Shown: piece after piece, positions 33,000 through 46,186 of the stretch | How positions within the stretch are numbered: the first letter of the stretch is position 1 | How the letters are laid out: each line of letters opens with the position of its first letter | From: Panorpa germanica | Lineage: Eukaryota; Arthropoda; Insecta; Mecoptera; Panorpidae | Assembly: GCA_963678705.1 (NCBI GenBank) | Contig: CAVMBN010000206.1 | Coordinates: 19,001-83,000 of the forward strand | DNA length: 64,000 nucleotides | Direction of reading: 5' to 3' | Notes under the pieces: generated by a model | What the model was told of the DNA's origin: nothing | What the model saw: the letters and a program-made list of their open reading frames with translations, nothing else | The model's database searches: none | Translations under genes and position numbers: made by a program

Positions 33000-33800
33000 T
33001 TTCTTGCCTTTTGTTCGGCGAATTTATTTATTAAATCATTTATAGCTGAAGATGATTTAAGTTTTTCTTAAATTTTCTGCCTCTAAAGACAATAGTGACA
33101 AGTCTGAGAGCTTTTTCTGTCCCATAGAAGTGTTTAGATAATTTTTTAACAATTTTAATTTCGAAAAACTTCTTTCAGCTGTTGCACTTGTAACCGGAAG
33201 TTGTTCAAGCATAGAAAGCATCCGGAAAACTGGATGAAAGGCTGTTGAATTTAATCAGCGATAATTCCAGGAGTTCCTTAATGGAATGAATTTTCTGAAT
33301 TTCAGATTTTAAGCAAAGCAATTAATTGTTCATAAAAATCAACTGACAAGTCTTTACTGTATTTAGCAGACAATTTTCCGGCATACTTTTTTATTATTTA
33401 GTTTGGTAAAGATAAGAGTTTTCCGGTTGTAATACTTCTAACATATTACTTAGGTCACACAGACTCTGAAATCTTTGTTTAGTTTGAGAAATTAATATAT
33501 CTAACAGCAATTCTCTCATCTTCTGATAGCACATCAAAAAAACGCTTCGTTGTCTTCTTTCTTTTATTTTTGGAAACAGTTGTTTCCCCCCCACTCTTTT
33601 GCTAGATCTCTGGACCCCTTTATGCAAACCATGGAATGAATTCTGATTTCTTATTTCACTCAGTCAATTCAAAAGATTACTTAGTAAAATGCTAGCTTTC
33701 TGTAAGTCATTCATTTCATGCTGTAAAGCTTTAGAAACAGGATTAATGATTTCAAATAATGAAGAAAAAAGGCGAATTGTTGCTTACACAGGTTTGGGGC
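33000..33800 (-). pseudogene. hAT transposase pseudogene (ZMYM1-like)
   Basis: On the minus strand, 33057-33230 encodes the hATC dimerisation domain with LPVTSATAERSFSKLKLLKN and MGQKKLSDLSLLSLEAENLR. Upstream, 33394-33627 is an 77-codon open piece with KIKERRQRS and LLDILISQTKQRFQSL, which fits the region before the dimerisation domain in ZMYM1-like hAT proteins, and 33630-33760 adds VSKALQHEMNDLQKASILL. Frameshifts and stops separate the pieces, and the N-terminal half with the DDE residues is absent. Near 33795-33840 a GC-rich phrase (GGGGCCCCTATAGCCCGGGG) may be part of the element's end region. This is a different hAT lineage from the one at 16789. Confidence 0.7.
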
Positions 33801-35312
33801 CCCTATAGCCCGGGGGCTCCGTATTATTGATACGGCGGTAACTACGCTACTGCTCTGATTCCTTTTTTTCTTTTTCTGAAGCCATGATTAATAGATAATA
33901 GCATCAATCTGATAGATCTAAAAATGCAAAGCGGTTATTACATGTATTGATTGATTGTATTGATTATTTCAATTTATTTAATATTACAAACACTATTAGT
34001 TACCTTCTTGGCACAACTACATCGTCAAGAAATGTTAGCTCTCTTTTGAGCCTTGCTTACTTGGCTCGTAATCTAGCAAAGTAATCTTCGGAATCTTTAC
34101 CTGAAGAAAATGAAAACACATTTGTCATTTCCACAGTCATTTTCAAATTAAATTATATTTTAATAACATTACCTGTCATATTCAAATTCTTTCCAATCTC
34201 ATTTCATAATTGCTGCTACCTTACTTTTGTAATTTATATTTTTCTTGTCCCACAGAACATTATATTGAAACACGAAACTTATAAATGAACTAGAATTTAG
34301 CCCCGTCACAAAGCGACGTCTTTTTAGTGTATATGATTTGAATCCAACAAAATAATTCAAATTTTAATTCTATTTTTAAATTGAAATATTTAACTCGCTC
34401 AACAATAAAATATTTTGAATTTATTCGCTATTTGACCAACTTATTTTCGATTTGTAAATAATATACTAAAGTTAACCAATATAGAAAATTCCTGCACAAT
34501 TTTTACCCACGGCAAAAACCGCCTCCGTGCCCTCAAATAAATTTTTTGACTTTTGAATATTTTTTTTTATAACATATACAACTTAATCTTTATGCAATCC
34601 AAAATTTTAGTTTTCTCCCTTACTGAGCTCCCTAATTTTCTTAACGCCCCCTCTTTTTCCATTTTCAAATTTCCAATTTTCAAAAAACGTAGCAACGTTA
34701 TTACATCGTAATACATTTCCAAAATTTCAACTTTCTATTTTTTACGAATTAAAAGTTATAGAGCAAAAATTAAAAAAAAAAATTTCCGGGTTTCCAGGAA
34801 TTTCGGGGGAAAATCCGAGGACGCCAAAAGTCTTATAATTTTTTTCTCTACGAAATAGGAAATTTTCAAAAAATTCACTGGAGCCGTTTTTGAGCTACCA
34901 TACAAAATTCAGAACCAAATATATAAGAATATAGAATTGTTTTTATTTTAATTCAATGTTTTTGTAAAATTTATTACCCACCATGCACTGTTAACTATCA
35001 CCTGAATGCTTAAACTAATAATTAAAATGTATTTCTACCATTTAGAGAGTCATGTCATTTTTAAAATGAAATAAAATCGACTGCAGAATGAGTTCCATAG
35101 AACAAGATGTTAAAAGACACTTACCAAAGCCAGTTGTATCATCTACGACCTCTTGATAATGTTAGCAGTTCCATGGTATAGATACCTCGCATATATAGAT
35201 TACACCGCTGCTTGTAAATATTAATCTATGGTTGTGTTGGCACATAATTAGTGATATTCATAAACACCCAGTCCCAGCTAAAACACGGCTGATCTGAAAT
35301 GTAAATTTTGGT
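33801..35312. other. Noncoding DNA with old repeat text
   Basis: No gene. At 34700-34930 there is a stretch of the kind seen in dispersed insect repeats, including TTCGGGGGAAAATCCGAGG and GGAGCCGTTTTTGAGCTACC. The rest is AT-rich. Confidence 0.4.
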
Positions 35313-36157
35313 AGAGCTACACCTTTTGTTTTGAATCTTATAAAAAAACTATAGCACTTTCGTAAATTTCATGATGCTTTTGATATAGTGAAAATATTTA
35401 CAAATATGTAATGTAATATACATTATACCATTTTTTATTAGAAAATGGAAAGAATTTATGCTTAAAGTTGACCAATAAATGTTTTGTCATTTATATATAG
35501 CACAATGTCATATTATTTCTAACCTCAAATTTGAACATTTAACTTTAACCATTAATATTGTTTTTTTCTACGTAAAAAGAGGTATAATGTATATTATGTA
35601 AGATTTGTACATGTTTTAAGTATACAACAAATACCGTAAAACATACGAACATGCAATAGTTTTTTAATAAGATTCAAAACAAAAGGTGTAGCTCTATCGA
35701 ACAATTACTCCTGTTTTTTTTTGTTGTTAATATAATGTAAAGTAAGGTAAGGTAAGGTAACAATTAAAAATAACTCTCTATACAAGAAGATGTAATGTTA
35801 CGTATCAAATGAATAGATTGTTAATTAAAACCTTTTCCATTTATTTAATGACTATATATATAACGTGTAAAATTATGTAAAACCGCGTTCAATGTAATGT
35901 AAACGTAAAAAAAATGACCTAGCGTTATTTTAGGTTAAAACAAACAAACGCTGATGCAACAGAAAATAATACGTATTATATATATAATATAACAAACAAT
36001 ATAAATAAGCATGTTGTACCTTTAGAAAATGTGAAAATCTACCACACACACACACACACAGAATACACATAATATTTATATTAAGTATCAAACGTTTAAT
36101 TGTATATAATAAATAATTAAAATAACACAGCAGCGTAATATATTAAAAGAACACGAC
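35313..36157. repeat. Duplicated block, copy B (with foldback element)
   Basis: Copy B of the block at 15226-17665. It starts with the foldback element (35313-35696; TAGAGCTACACC ends) and continues in the same order through AAAAGATGTAATG-type, GGTTAAAACA and GTTTAATT landmarks to AAAAGAACACGACG at about 36157. It lacks both later insertions found in copy A and therefore shows the empty sites. A (CA)n run (36041-36060) is longer than in copy A. No gene. Confidence 0.7.
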
Positions 36158-36280
36158 GAACACGAATATATATAATATATTTGTGAATCACAGACCGGTA
36201 CACTCATATTAATAAATTATTATTTAATATGTAGAGTGGTAAGTTTATATTCCCTAAAATTGAATCACAGTTCGGATACC

Positions 36281-36617
36281 TCGTGGTCCAGTGGCTATAG
36301 TACAGAAGACGAATCAACCCACACCCCACACCTGTGGAACCCCGCCAACCCCGCAGACCGCGAGCCGAGCAGCCGAGCAGCCAAGCCAGCCAGCAAGTTA
36401 TATATATTTATATGACACTCAGATTTGATGATGATGAGTGAGGGAGGGAAGAAGAAGAATATATATGATGTGATGTACCTGTGTGAAACAGATATATTGG
36501 ACGTATGTTGTACTATTAATTCAGACACACAACTACTTTATTTATGGGATGGGGTGAATTCCTTTTACGTCTACCGCCCTTCTTTTCAACATATCCAAAC
36601 GTTATGAGTTCGAATCC
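36281..36617 (+). repeat. GC-rich patch with tRNA-promoter-like boxes, possible SINE
   Basis: GTGGTCCAGTGG (36283-36294) resembles a tRNA A box, and GAGTTCGAATCC (36606-36617) a B box. They are about 320 bases apart, far more than in a tRNA, so this would be a SINE head split by an insertion. Between them lies an unusual C/G-rich run (36310-36400) with GAGCAGCC/AAGCCAGCC steps. No complete tRNA can be folded. Evidence is weak. Confidence 0.25.
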
Positions 36618-37298
36618 GCTGTCTGAATAAAGAATTATTTTTTTTAGTTTACTTTACTTTTACGATTACAATATGAAAATAAAAATATAAAAGATACGAT
36701 ACTTTATAACACTTTACGATTTCTTTACGATAAATATATTTATGTATATTCGAAAACGAAGATGATTAATAAAATATTAATATATATTATTCTGAAAAAA
36801 TTAAAACAAACAAATCATTCATAACAATATTATTATATATCTTAATTTAAATATAAAATGTAAAAAGTACGATATGTACTATTTACTTAAAGATTAGAAT
36901 ACCATTATTTTACCTTTTTTTAATAACATTACAAATAATATGGTTGAGCCAGTATTCTACTATCCATGTGCATATGAATAGATATTTAAATAACCTCAAC
37001 TTGTTTGATGCGAGAGATTGCAAGCGACCGTCATGCCATAGTTGTTTTATACGTACATACCGCTACTTTCCCTACTCTATCGTATATATAAAGATTATGC
37101 ATTCCTTTGATTTGAATCTACCGCGCGCGCATGCGTGTCGATAATACAGATCCCAATATAATGGAACAAGAAAAACATAGAATTTATTACGCCTGCAAAA
37201 ATATATTACAGTTACACACATAACATTAAATATAATTATTTACTAAATATTAAATATTTTCAATGAACAATAAAAATATATATATATTATATGATGCT
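36618..37298. other. AT-rich noncoding DNA before the satellite
   Basis: No gene. A CGCGCGCATGCG alternating purine-pyrimidine run (37122-37133) stands out. A short open frame at 36944-37144 looks like chance. Confidence 0.4.
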
Positions 37299-37325
37299 AT
37301 AGGTTAAAGTTCATCTTTAACCTAT
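37299..37325. other. Hairpin at the satellite's left border
   Basis: ATAGGTTAAAG (37299-37309), loop TTCAT, and the exact complement CTTTAACCTAT (37315-37325). Recognisable satellite sequence begins at the right arm's last bases. Confidence 0.8.
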
Positions 37326-37525
37326 AAAATTACTATTACCAAATTTCCATTAGACCCATAGTGCACCTGTAATTAAAGAAAAACCCATTTTCTCGGCCAT
37401 TTTGAAAAACTTCTTTTTGCTGTAGCTCCTAAACTACACAACGAATTTAAAAGTAGTCTATGGCAAAAAGATGCGCTATAAAATTTTACACAAAAATTAC
37501 ATATACTAAATTTCTATTAGACTTA

Positions 37526-37543
37526 TAGTTTACCTGTAAACTA
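37526..37543. repeat. 8-bp dyad present in every satellite unit (first instance)
   Basis: TAGTTTAC, two bases, GTAAACTA. The same dyad recurs once per 443-bp unit at the equivalent place through the whole array, unbroken in the copies read (unit 41 has an insertion just upstream of it). Confidence 0.8.
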
Positions 37544-39099
37544 AAAAAAACGCATAACTTCTTAACCGTTTAACTTATTGCAAGATTGTTTAAATTTTTG
37601 GATTCGTCGGTGACTTATACAAGTTTTATGTATAATATTAGTGTAGTTGTGAACGCACCTTGATATTTTAAAAATTAAAAAAAAAAGGTTTTTTCGCCAT
37701 AGCTCCTAAACTATAGAACGGATTTGAAAGTGGTCTATGGCAAAAAGATGCGCAAGAAAATTCTACATAAAATTACTATTACCAAATTTCCATTAGACCC
37801 ATAGTGCACCTGTAATTAAAGAAAAACCCATTTTCTCGGCCATTTTGAAAAACTTCTTTTTGCTGTAGCTCCTAAACTACACAACGAATTTAAAAGTAGT
37901 CTATGGCAAAAAGATGCGCTATAAAATTTTACACAAAAATTACATATACTAAATTTCTATTAGACTTATAGTTTACCTGTAAACTAAAAAAAACGCATAA
38001 CTTCTTAACCGTTTAACTTATTGCAAGATTGTTTAAATTTTTGGATTCGTCGGTGACTTATACAAGTTTTATGTATAATATTAGTGTAGTTGTGAACGCA
38101 CCTTGATATTTTAAAAATTAAAAAAAAAAGGTTTTTTCGCCATAGCTCCTAAACTATAGAACGGATTTGAAAGTGGTCTATGGCAAAAAGATGCGCAAGA
38201 AAATTCTACATAAAATTACTATTACCAAATTTCCATTAGACCCATAGTGCACCTGTAATTAAAGAAAAACCCATTTTCTCGGCCATTTTGAAAAACTTCT
38301 TTTTGCTGTAGCTCCTAAACTACACAACGAATTTAAAAGTAGTCTATGGCAAAAAGATGCGCTATAAAATTTTACACAAAAATTACATATACTAAATTTC
38401 TATTAGACTTATAGTTTACCTGTAAACTAAAAAAAACGCATAACTTCTTAACCGTTTAACTTATTGCAAGATTGTTTAAATTTTTGGATTCGTCGGTGAC
38501 TTATACAAGTTTTATGTATAATATTAGTGTAGTTGTGAACGCACCTTGATATTTTAAAAATTAAAAAAAAAAGGTTTTTTCGCCATAGCTCCTAAACTAT
38601 AGAACGGATTTGAAAGTGGTCTATGGCAAAAAGATGCGCAAGAAAATTCTACATAAAATTACTATTACCAAATTTCCATTAGACCCATAGTGCACCTGTA
38701 ATTAAAGAAAAACCCATTTTCTCGGCCATTTTGAAAAACTTCTTTTTGCTGTAGCTCCTAAACTACACAACGAATTTAAAAGTAGTCTATGGCAAAAAGA
38801 TGCGCTATAAAATTTTACACAAAAATTACATATACTAAATTTCTATTAGACTTATAGTTTACCTGTAAACTAAAAAAAACGCATAACTTCTTAACCGTTT
38901 AACTTATTGCAAGATTGTTTAAATTTTTGGATTCGTCGGTGACTTATACAAGTTTTATGTATAATATTAGTGTAGTTGTGAACGCACCTTGATATTTTAA
39001 AAATTAAAAAAAAAAGGTTTTTTCGCCATAGCTCCTAAACTATAGAACGGATTTGAAAGTGGTCTATGGCAAAAAGATGCGCAAGAAAATTCTACATAA

Positions 39100-42000
39100 A
39101 ATTACTATTACCAAATTTCCATTAGACCCATAGTGCACCTGTAATTAAAGAAAAACCCATTTTCTCGGCCATTTTGAAAAACTTCTTTTTGCTGTAGCTC
39201 CTAAACTACACAACGAATTTAAAAGTAGTCTATGGCAAAAAGATGCGCTATAAAATTTTACACAAAAATTACATATACTAAATTTCTATTAGACTTATAG
39301 TTTACCTGTAAACTAAAAAAAACGCATAACTTCTTAACCGTTTAACTTATTGCAAGATTGTTTAAATTTTTGGATTCGTCGGTGACTTATACAAGTTTTA
39401 CGTATAATATTAGTGTAGTTGTGAACGCACCTTGATATTTTAAAAATTAAAAAAAAAAGGTTTTTTCGCCATAGCTCCTAAACTATAGAACGGATTTGAA
39501 AGTGGTCTATGGCAAAAAGATGCGCAAGAAAATTCTACATAAAATTACTATTACCAAATTTCCATTAGACCCATAGTGCACCTGTAATTAAAGAAAAACC
39601 CATTTTCTCGGCCATTTTGAAAAACTTCTTTTTGCTGTAGCTCCTAAACTACACAACGAATTTAAAAGTAGTCTATGGCAAAAAGATGCGCTATAAAATT
39701 TTACACAAAAATTACATATACTAAATTTCTATTAGACTTATAGTTTACCTGTAAACTAAAAAAAACGCATAACTTCTTAACCGTTTAACTTATTGCAAGA
39801 TTGTTTAAATTTTTGGATTCGTCGGTGACTTATACAAGTTTTATGTATAATATTAGTGTAGTTGTGAACGCACCTTGATATTTTAAAAATTAAAAAAAAA
39901 AGGTTTTTTCGCCATAGCTCCTAAACTATAGAACGGATTTGAAAGTGGTCTATGGCAAAAAGATGCGCAAGAAAATTCTACATAAAATTACTATTACCAA
40001 ATTTCCATTAGACCCATAGTGCACCTGTAATTAAAGAAAAACCCATTTTCTCGGCCATTTTGAAAAACTTCTTTTTGCTGTAGCTCCTAAACTACACAAC
40101 GAATTTAAAAGTAGTCTATGGCAAAAAGATGCGCTATAAAATTTTACACAAAAATTACATATACTAAATTTCTATTAGACTTATAGTTTACCTGTAAACT
40201 AAAAAAAACGCATAACTTCTTAACCGTTTAACTTATTGCAAGATTGTTTAAATTTTTGGATTCGTCGGTGACTTATACAAGTTTTATGTATAATATTAGT
40301 GTAGTTGTGAACGCACCTTGATATTTTAAAAATTAAAAAAAAAAGGTTTTTTCGCCATAGCTCCTAAACTATAGAACGGATTTGAAAGTGGTCTATGGCA
40401 AAAAGATGCGCAAGAAAATTCTACATAAAATTACTATTACCAAATTTCCATTAGACCCATAGTGCACCTGTAATTAAAGAAAAACCCATTTTCTCGGCCA
40501 TTTTGAAAAACTTCTTTTTGCTGTAGCTCCTAAACTACACAACGAATTTAAAAGTAGTCTATGGCAAAAAGATGCGCTATAAAATTTTACACAAAAATTA
40601 CATATACTAAATTTCTATTAGACTTATAGTTTACCTGTAAACTAAAAAAAACGCATAACTTCTTAACCGTTTAACTTATTGCAAGATTGTTTAAATTTTT
40701 GGATTCGTCGGTGACTTATACAAGTTTTATGTATAATATTAGTGTAGTTGTGAACGCACCTTGATATTTTAAAAATTAAAAAAAAAAGGTTTTTTCGCCA
40801 TAGCTCCTAAACTATAGAACGGATTTGAAAGTGGTCTATGGCAAAAAGATGCGCAAGAAAATTCTACATAAAATTACTATTACCAAATTTCCATTAGACC
40901 CATAGTGCACCTGTAATTAAAGAAAAACCCATTTTCTCGGCCATTTTGAAAAACTTCTTTTTGCTGTAGCTCCTAAACTACACAACGAATTTAAAAGTAG
41001 TCTATGGCAAAAAGATGCGCTATAAAATTTTACACAAAAATTACATATACTAAATTTCTATTAGACTTATAGTTTACCTGTAAACTAAAAAAAACGCATA
41101 ACTTCTTAACCGTTTAACTTATTGCAAGATTGTTTAAATTTTTGGATTCGTCGGTGACTTATACAAGTTTTACGTATAATATTAGTGTAGTTGTGAACGC
41201 ACCTTGATATTTTAAAAATTAAAAAAAAAAGGTTTTTTCGCCATAGCTCCTAAACTATAGAACGGATTTGAAAGTGGTCTATGGCAAAAAGATGCGCAAG
41301 AAAATTCTACATAAAATTACTATTACCAAATTTCCATTAGACCCATAGTGCACCTGTAATTAAAGAAAAACCCATTTTCTCGGCCATTTTGAAAAACTTC
41401 TTTTTGCTGTAGCTCCTAAACTACACAACGAATTTAAAAGTAGTCTATGGCAAAAAGATGCGCTATAAAATTTTACACAAAAATTACATATACTAAATTT
41501 CTATTAGACTTATAGTTTACCTGTAAACTAAAAAAAACGCATAACTTCTTAACCGTTTAACTTATTGCAAGATTGTTTAAATTTTTGGATTCGTCGGTGA
41601 CTTATACAAGTTTTATGTATAATATTAGTGTAGTTGTGAACGCACCTTGATATTTTAAAAATTAAAAAAAAAAGGTTTTTTCGCCATAGCTCCTAAACTA
41701 TAGAACGGATTTGAAAGTGGTCTATGGCAAAAAGATGCGCAAGAAAATTCTACATAAAATTACTATTACCAAATTTCCATTAGACCCATAGTGCACCTGT
41801 AATTAAAGAAAAACCCATTTTCTCGGCCATTTTGAAAAACTTCTTTTTGCTGTAGCTCCTAAACTACACAACGAATTTAAAAGTAGTCTATGGCAAAAAG
41901 ATGCGCTATAAAATTTTACACAAAAATTACATATACTAAATTTCTATTAGACTTATAGTTTACCTGTAAACTAAAAAAAACGCATAACTTCTTAACCGTT

Positions 42001-43540
42001 TAACTTATTGCAAGATTGTTTAAATTTTTGGATTCGTCGGTGACTTATACAAGTTTTATGTATAATATTAGTGTAGTTGTGAACGCACCTTGATATTTTA
42101 AAAATTAAAAAAAAAAGGTTTTTTCGCCATAGCTCCTAAACTATAGAACGGATTTGAAAGTGGTCTATGGCAAAAAGATGCGCAAGAAAATTCTACATAA
42201 AATTACTATTACCAAATTTCCATTAGACCCATAGTGCACCTGTAATTAAAGAAAAACCCATTTTCTCGGCCATTTTGAAAAACTTCTTTTTGCTGTAGCT
42301 CCTAAACTACACAACGAATTTAAAAGTAGTCTATGGCAAAAAGATGCGCTATAAAATTTTACACAAAAATTACATATACTAAATTTCTATTAGACTTATA
42401 GTTTACCTGTAAACTAAAAAAAACGCATAACTTCTTAACCGTTTAACTTATTGCAAGATTGTTTAAATTTTTGGATTCGTCGGTGACTTATACAAGTTTT
42501 ATGTATAATATTAGTGTAGTTGTGAACGCACCTTGATATTTTAAAAATTAAAAAAAAAAGGTTTTTTCGCCATAGCTCCTAAACTATAGAACGGATTTGA
42601 AAGTGGTCTATGGCAAAAAGATGCGCAAGAAAATTCTACATAAAATTACTATTACCAAATTTCCATTAGACCCATAGTGCACCTGTAATTAAAGAAAAAC
42701 CCATTTTCTCGGCCATTTTGAAAAACTTCTTTTTGCTGTAGCTCCTAAACTACACAACGAATTTAAAAGTAGTCTATGGCAAAAAGATGCGCTATAAAAT
42801 TTTACACAAAAATTACATATACTAAATTTCTATTAGACTTATAGTTTACCTGTAAACTAAAAAAAACGCATAACTTCTTAACCGTTTAACTTATTGCAAG
42901 ATTGTTTAAATTTTTGGATTCGTCGGTGACTTATACAAGTTTTATGTATAATATTAGTGTAGTTGTGAACGCACCTTGATTTTTAAAAATTAAAAAAAAA
43001 AGGTTTTTTCGCCATAGCTCCTAAACTATAGAACGGATTTGAAAGTGGTCTATGGCAAAAAGATGCGCAAGAAAATTCTACATAAAATTACTATTACCAA
43101 ATTTCCATTAGACCCATAGTGCACCTGTAATTAAAGAAAAACCCATTTTCTCGGCCATTTTGAAAAACTTCTTTTTGCTGTAGCTCCTAAACTACACAAC
43201 GAATTTAAAAGTAGTCTATGGCAAAAAGATGCGCTATAAAATTTTACACAAAAATTACATATACTAAATTTCTATTAGACTTATAGTTTACCTGTAAACT
43301 AAAAAAAACGCATAACTTCTTAACCGTTTAACTTATTGCAAGATTGTTTAAATTTTTGGATTCGTCGGTGACTTATACAAGTTTTACGTATAATATTAGT
43401 GTAGTTGTGAACGCACCTTGATATTTTAAAAATTAAAAAAAAAAGGTTTTTTCGCCATAGCTCCTAAACTATAGAACGGATTTGAAAGTGGTCTATGGCA
43501 AAAAGATGCGCAAGAAAATTCTACATAAAATTACTATTAC
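39100..43540 (+). repeat. Higher-order segment, first copy (satellite units 5-14)
   Basis: Within units 5-14, the C variant occurs in units 5, 9 and 14 (39401, 41173, 43387), and unit 13 has a private one-base deletion (GATTTTTAAAAATT near 42978). The same order recurs in units 21-30. Confidence 0.85.
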
Positions 43541-46186
43541 CAAATTTCCATTAGACCCATAGTGCACCTGTAATTAAAGAAAAACCCATTTTCTCGGCCA
43601 TTTTGAAAAACTTCTTTTTGCTGTAGCTCCTAAACTACACAACGAATTTAAAAGTAGTCTATGGCAAAAAGATGCGCTATAAAATTTTACACAAAAATTA
43701 CATATACTAAATTTCTATTAGACTTATAGTTTACCTGTAAACTAAAAAAAACGCATAACTTCTTAACCGTTTAACTTATTGCAAGATTGTTTAAATTTTT
43801 GGATTCGTCGGTGACTTATACAAGTTTTATGTATAATATTAGTGTAGTTGTGAACGCACCTTGATATTTTAAAAATTAAAAAAAAAAGGTTTTTTCGCCA
43901 TAGCTCCTAAACTATAGAACGGATTTGAAAGTGGTCTATGGCAAAAAGATGCGCAAGAAAATTCTACATAAAATTACTATTACCAAATTTCCATTAGACC
44001 CATAGTGCACCTGTAATTAAAGAAAAACCCATTTTCTCGGCCATTTTGAAAAACTTCTTTTTGCTGTAGCTCCTAAACTACACAACGAATTTAAAAGTAG
44101 TCTATGGCAAAAAGATGCGCTATAAAATTTTACACAAAAATTACATATACTAAATTTCTATTAGACTTATAGTTTACCTGTAAACTAAAAAAAACGCATA
44201 ACTTCTTAACCGTTTAACTTATTGCAAGATTGTTTAAATTTTTGGATTCGTCGGTGACTTATACAAGTTTTATGTATAATATTAGTGTAGTTGTGAACGC
44301 ACCTTGATATTTTAAAAATTAAAAAAAAAAGGTTTTTTCGCCATAGCTCCTAAACTATAGAACGGATTTGAAAGTGGTCTATGGCAAAAAGATGCGCAAG
44401 AAAATTCTACATAAAATTACTATTACCAAATTTCCATTAGACCCATAGTGCACCTGTAATTAAAGAAAAACCCATTTTCTCGGCCATTTTGAAAAACTTC
44501 TTTTTGCTGTAGCTCCTAAACTACACAACGAATTTAAAAGTAGTCTATGGCAAAAAGATGCGCTATAAAATTTTACACAAAAATTACATATACTAAATTT
44601 CTATTAGACTTATAGTTTACCTGTAAACTAAAAAAAACGCATAACTTCTTAACCGTTTAACTTATTGCAAGATTGTTTAAATTTTTGGATTCGTCGGTGA
44701 CTTATACAAGTTTTATGTATAATATTAGTGTAGTTGTGAACGCACCTTGATATTTTAAAAATTAAAAAAAAAAGGTTTTTTCGCCATAGCTCCTAAACTA
44801 TAGAACGGATTTGAAAGTGGTCTATGGCAAAAAGATGCGCAAGAAAATTCTACATAAAATTACTATTACCAAATTTCCATTAGACCCATAGTGCACCTGT
44901 AATTAAAGAAAAACCCATTTTCTCGGCCATTTTGAAAAACTTCTTTTTGCTGTAGCTCCTAAACTACACAACGAATTTAAAAGTAGTCTATGGCAAAAAG
45001 ATGCGCTATAAAATTTTACACAAAAATTACATATACTAAATTTCTATTAGACTTATAGTTTACCTGTAAACTAAAAAAAACGCATAACTTCTTAACCGTT
45101 TAACTTATTGCAAGATTGTTTAAATTTTTGGATTCGTCGGTGACTTATACAAGTTTTATGTATAATATTAGTGTAGTTGTGAACGCACCTTGATATTTTA
45201 AAAATTAAAAAAAAAAGGTTTTTTCGCCATAGCTCCTAAACTATAGAACGGATTTGAAAGTGGTCTATGGCAAAAAGATGCGCAAGAAAATTCTACATAA
45301 AATTACTATTACCAAATTTCCATTAGACCCATAGTGCACCTGTAATTAAAGAAAAACCCATTTTCTCGGCCATTTTGAAAAACTTCTTTTTGCTGTAGCT
45401 CCTAAACTACACAACGAATTTAAAAGTAGTCTATGGCAAAAAGATGCGCTATAAAATTTTACACAAAAATTACATATACTAAATTTCTATTAGACTTATA
45501 GTTTACCTGTAAACTAAAAAAAACGCATAACTTCTTAACCGTTTAACTTATTGCAAGATTGTTTAAATTTTTGGATTCGTCGGTGACTTATACAAGTTTT
45601 ATGTATAATATTAGTGTAGTTGTGAACGCACCTTGATATTTTAAAAATTAAAAAAAAAAGGTTTTTTCGCCATAGCTCCTAAACTATAGAACGGATTTGA
45701 AAGTGGTCTATGGCAAAAAGATGCGCAAGAAAATTCTACATAAAATTACTATTACCAAATTTCCATTAGACCCATAGTGCACCTGTAATTAAAGAAAAAC
45801 CCATTTTCTCGGCCATTTTGAAAAACTTCTTTTTGCTGTAGCTCCTAAACTACACAACGAATTTAAAAGTAGTCTATGGCAAAAAGATGCGCTATAAAAT
45901 TTTACACAAAAATTACATATACTAAATTTCTATTAGACTTATAGTTTACCTGTAAACTAAAAAAAACGCATAACTTCTTAACCGTTTAACTTATTGCAAG
46001 ATTGTTTAAATTTTTGGATTCGTCGGTGACTTATACAAGTTTTATGTATAATATTAGTGTAGTTGTGAACGCACCTTGATATTTTAAAAATTAAAAAAAA
46101 AAGGTTTTTTCGCCATAGCTCCTAAACTATAGAACGGATTTGAAAGTGGTCTATGGCAAAAAGATGCGCAAGAAAATTCTACATAA

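Noticed and set aside
36295-36528. 77-codon minus-strand frame over the GC-rich patch
   Set aside because: Low-complexity alanine/glycine/leucine run produced by the repeated GAGCAGCC-type steps.
36606-36617. tRNA gene
   Set aside because: Only a B-box-like phrase is present; no cloverleaf or A box at normal distance.
37122-37133. CGCGCGCATGCG as a Z-DNA or CpG-island signal
   Set aside because: Too short to call; no surrounding CpG enrichment or promoter.
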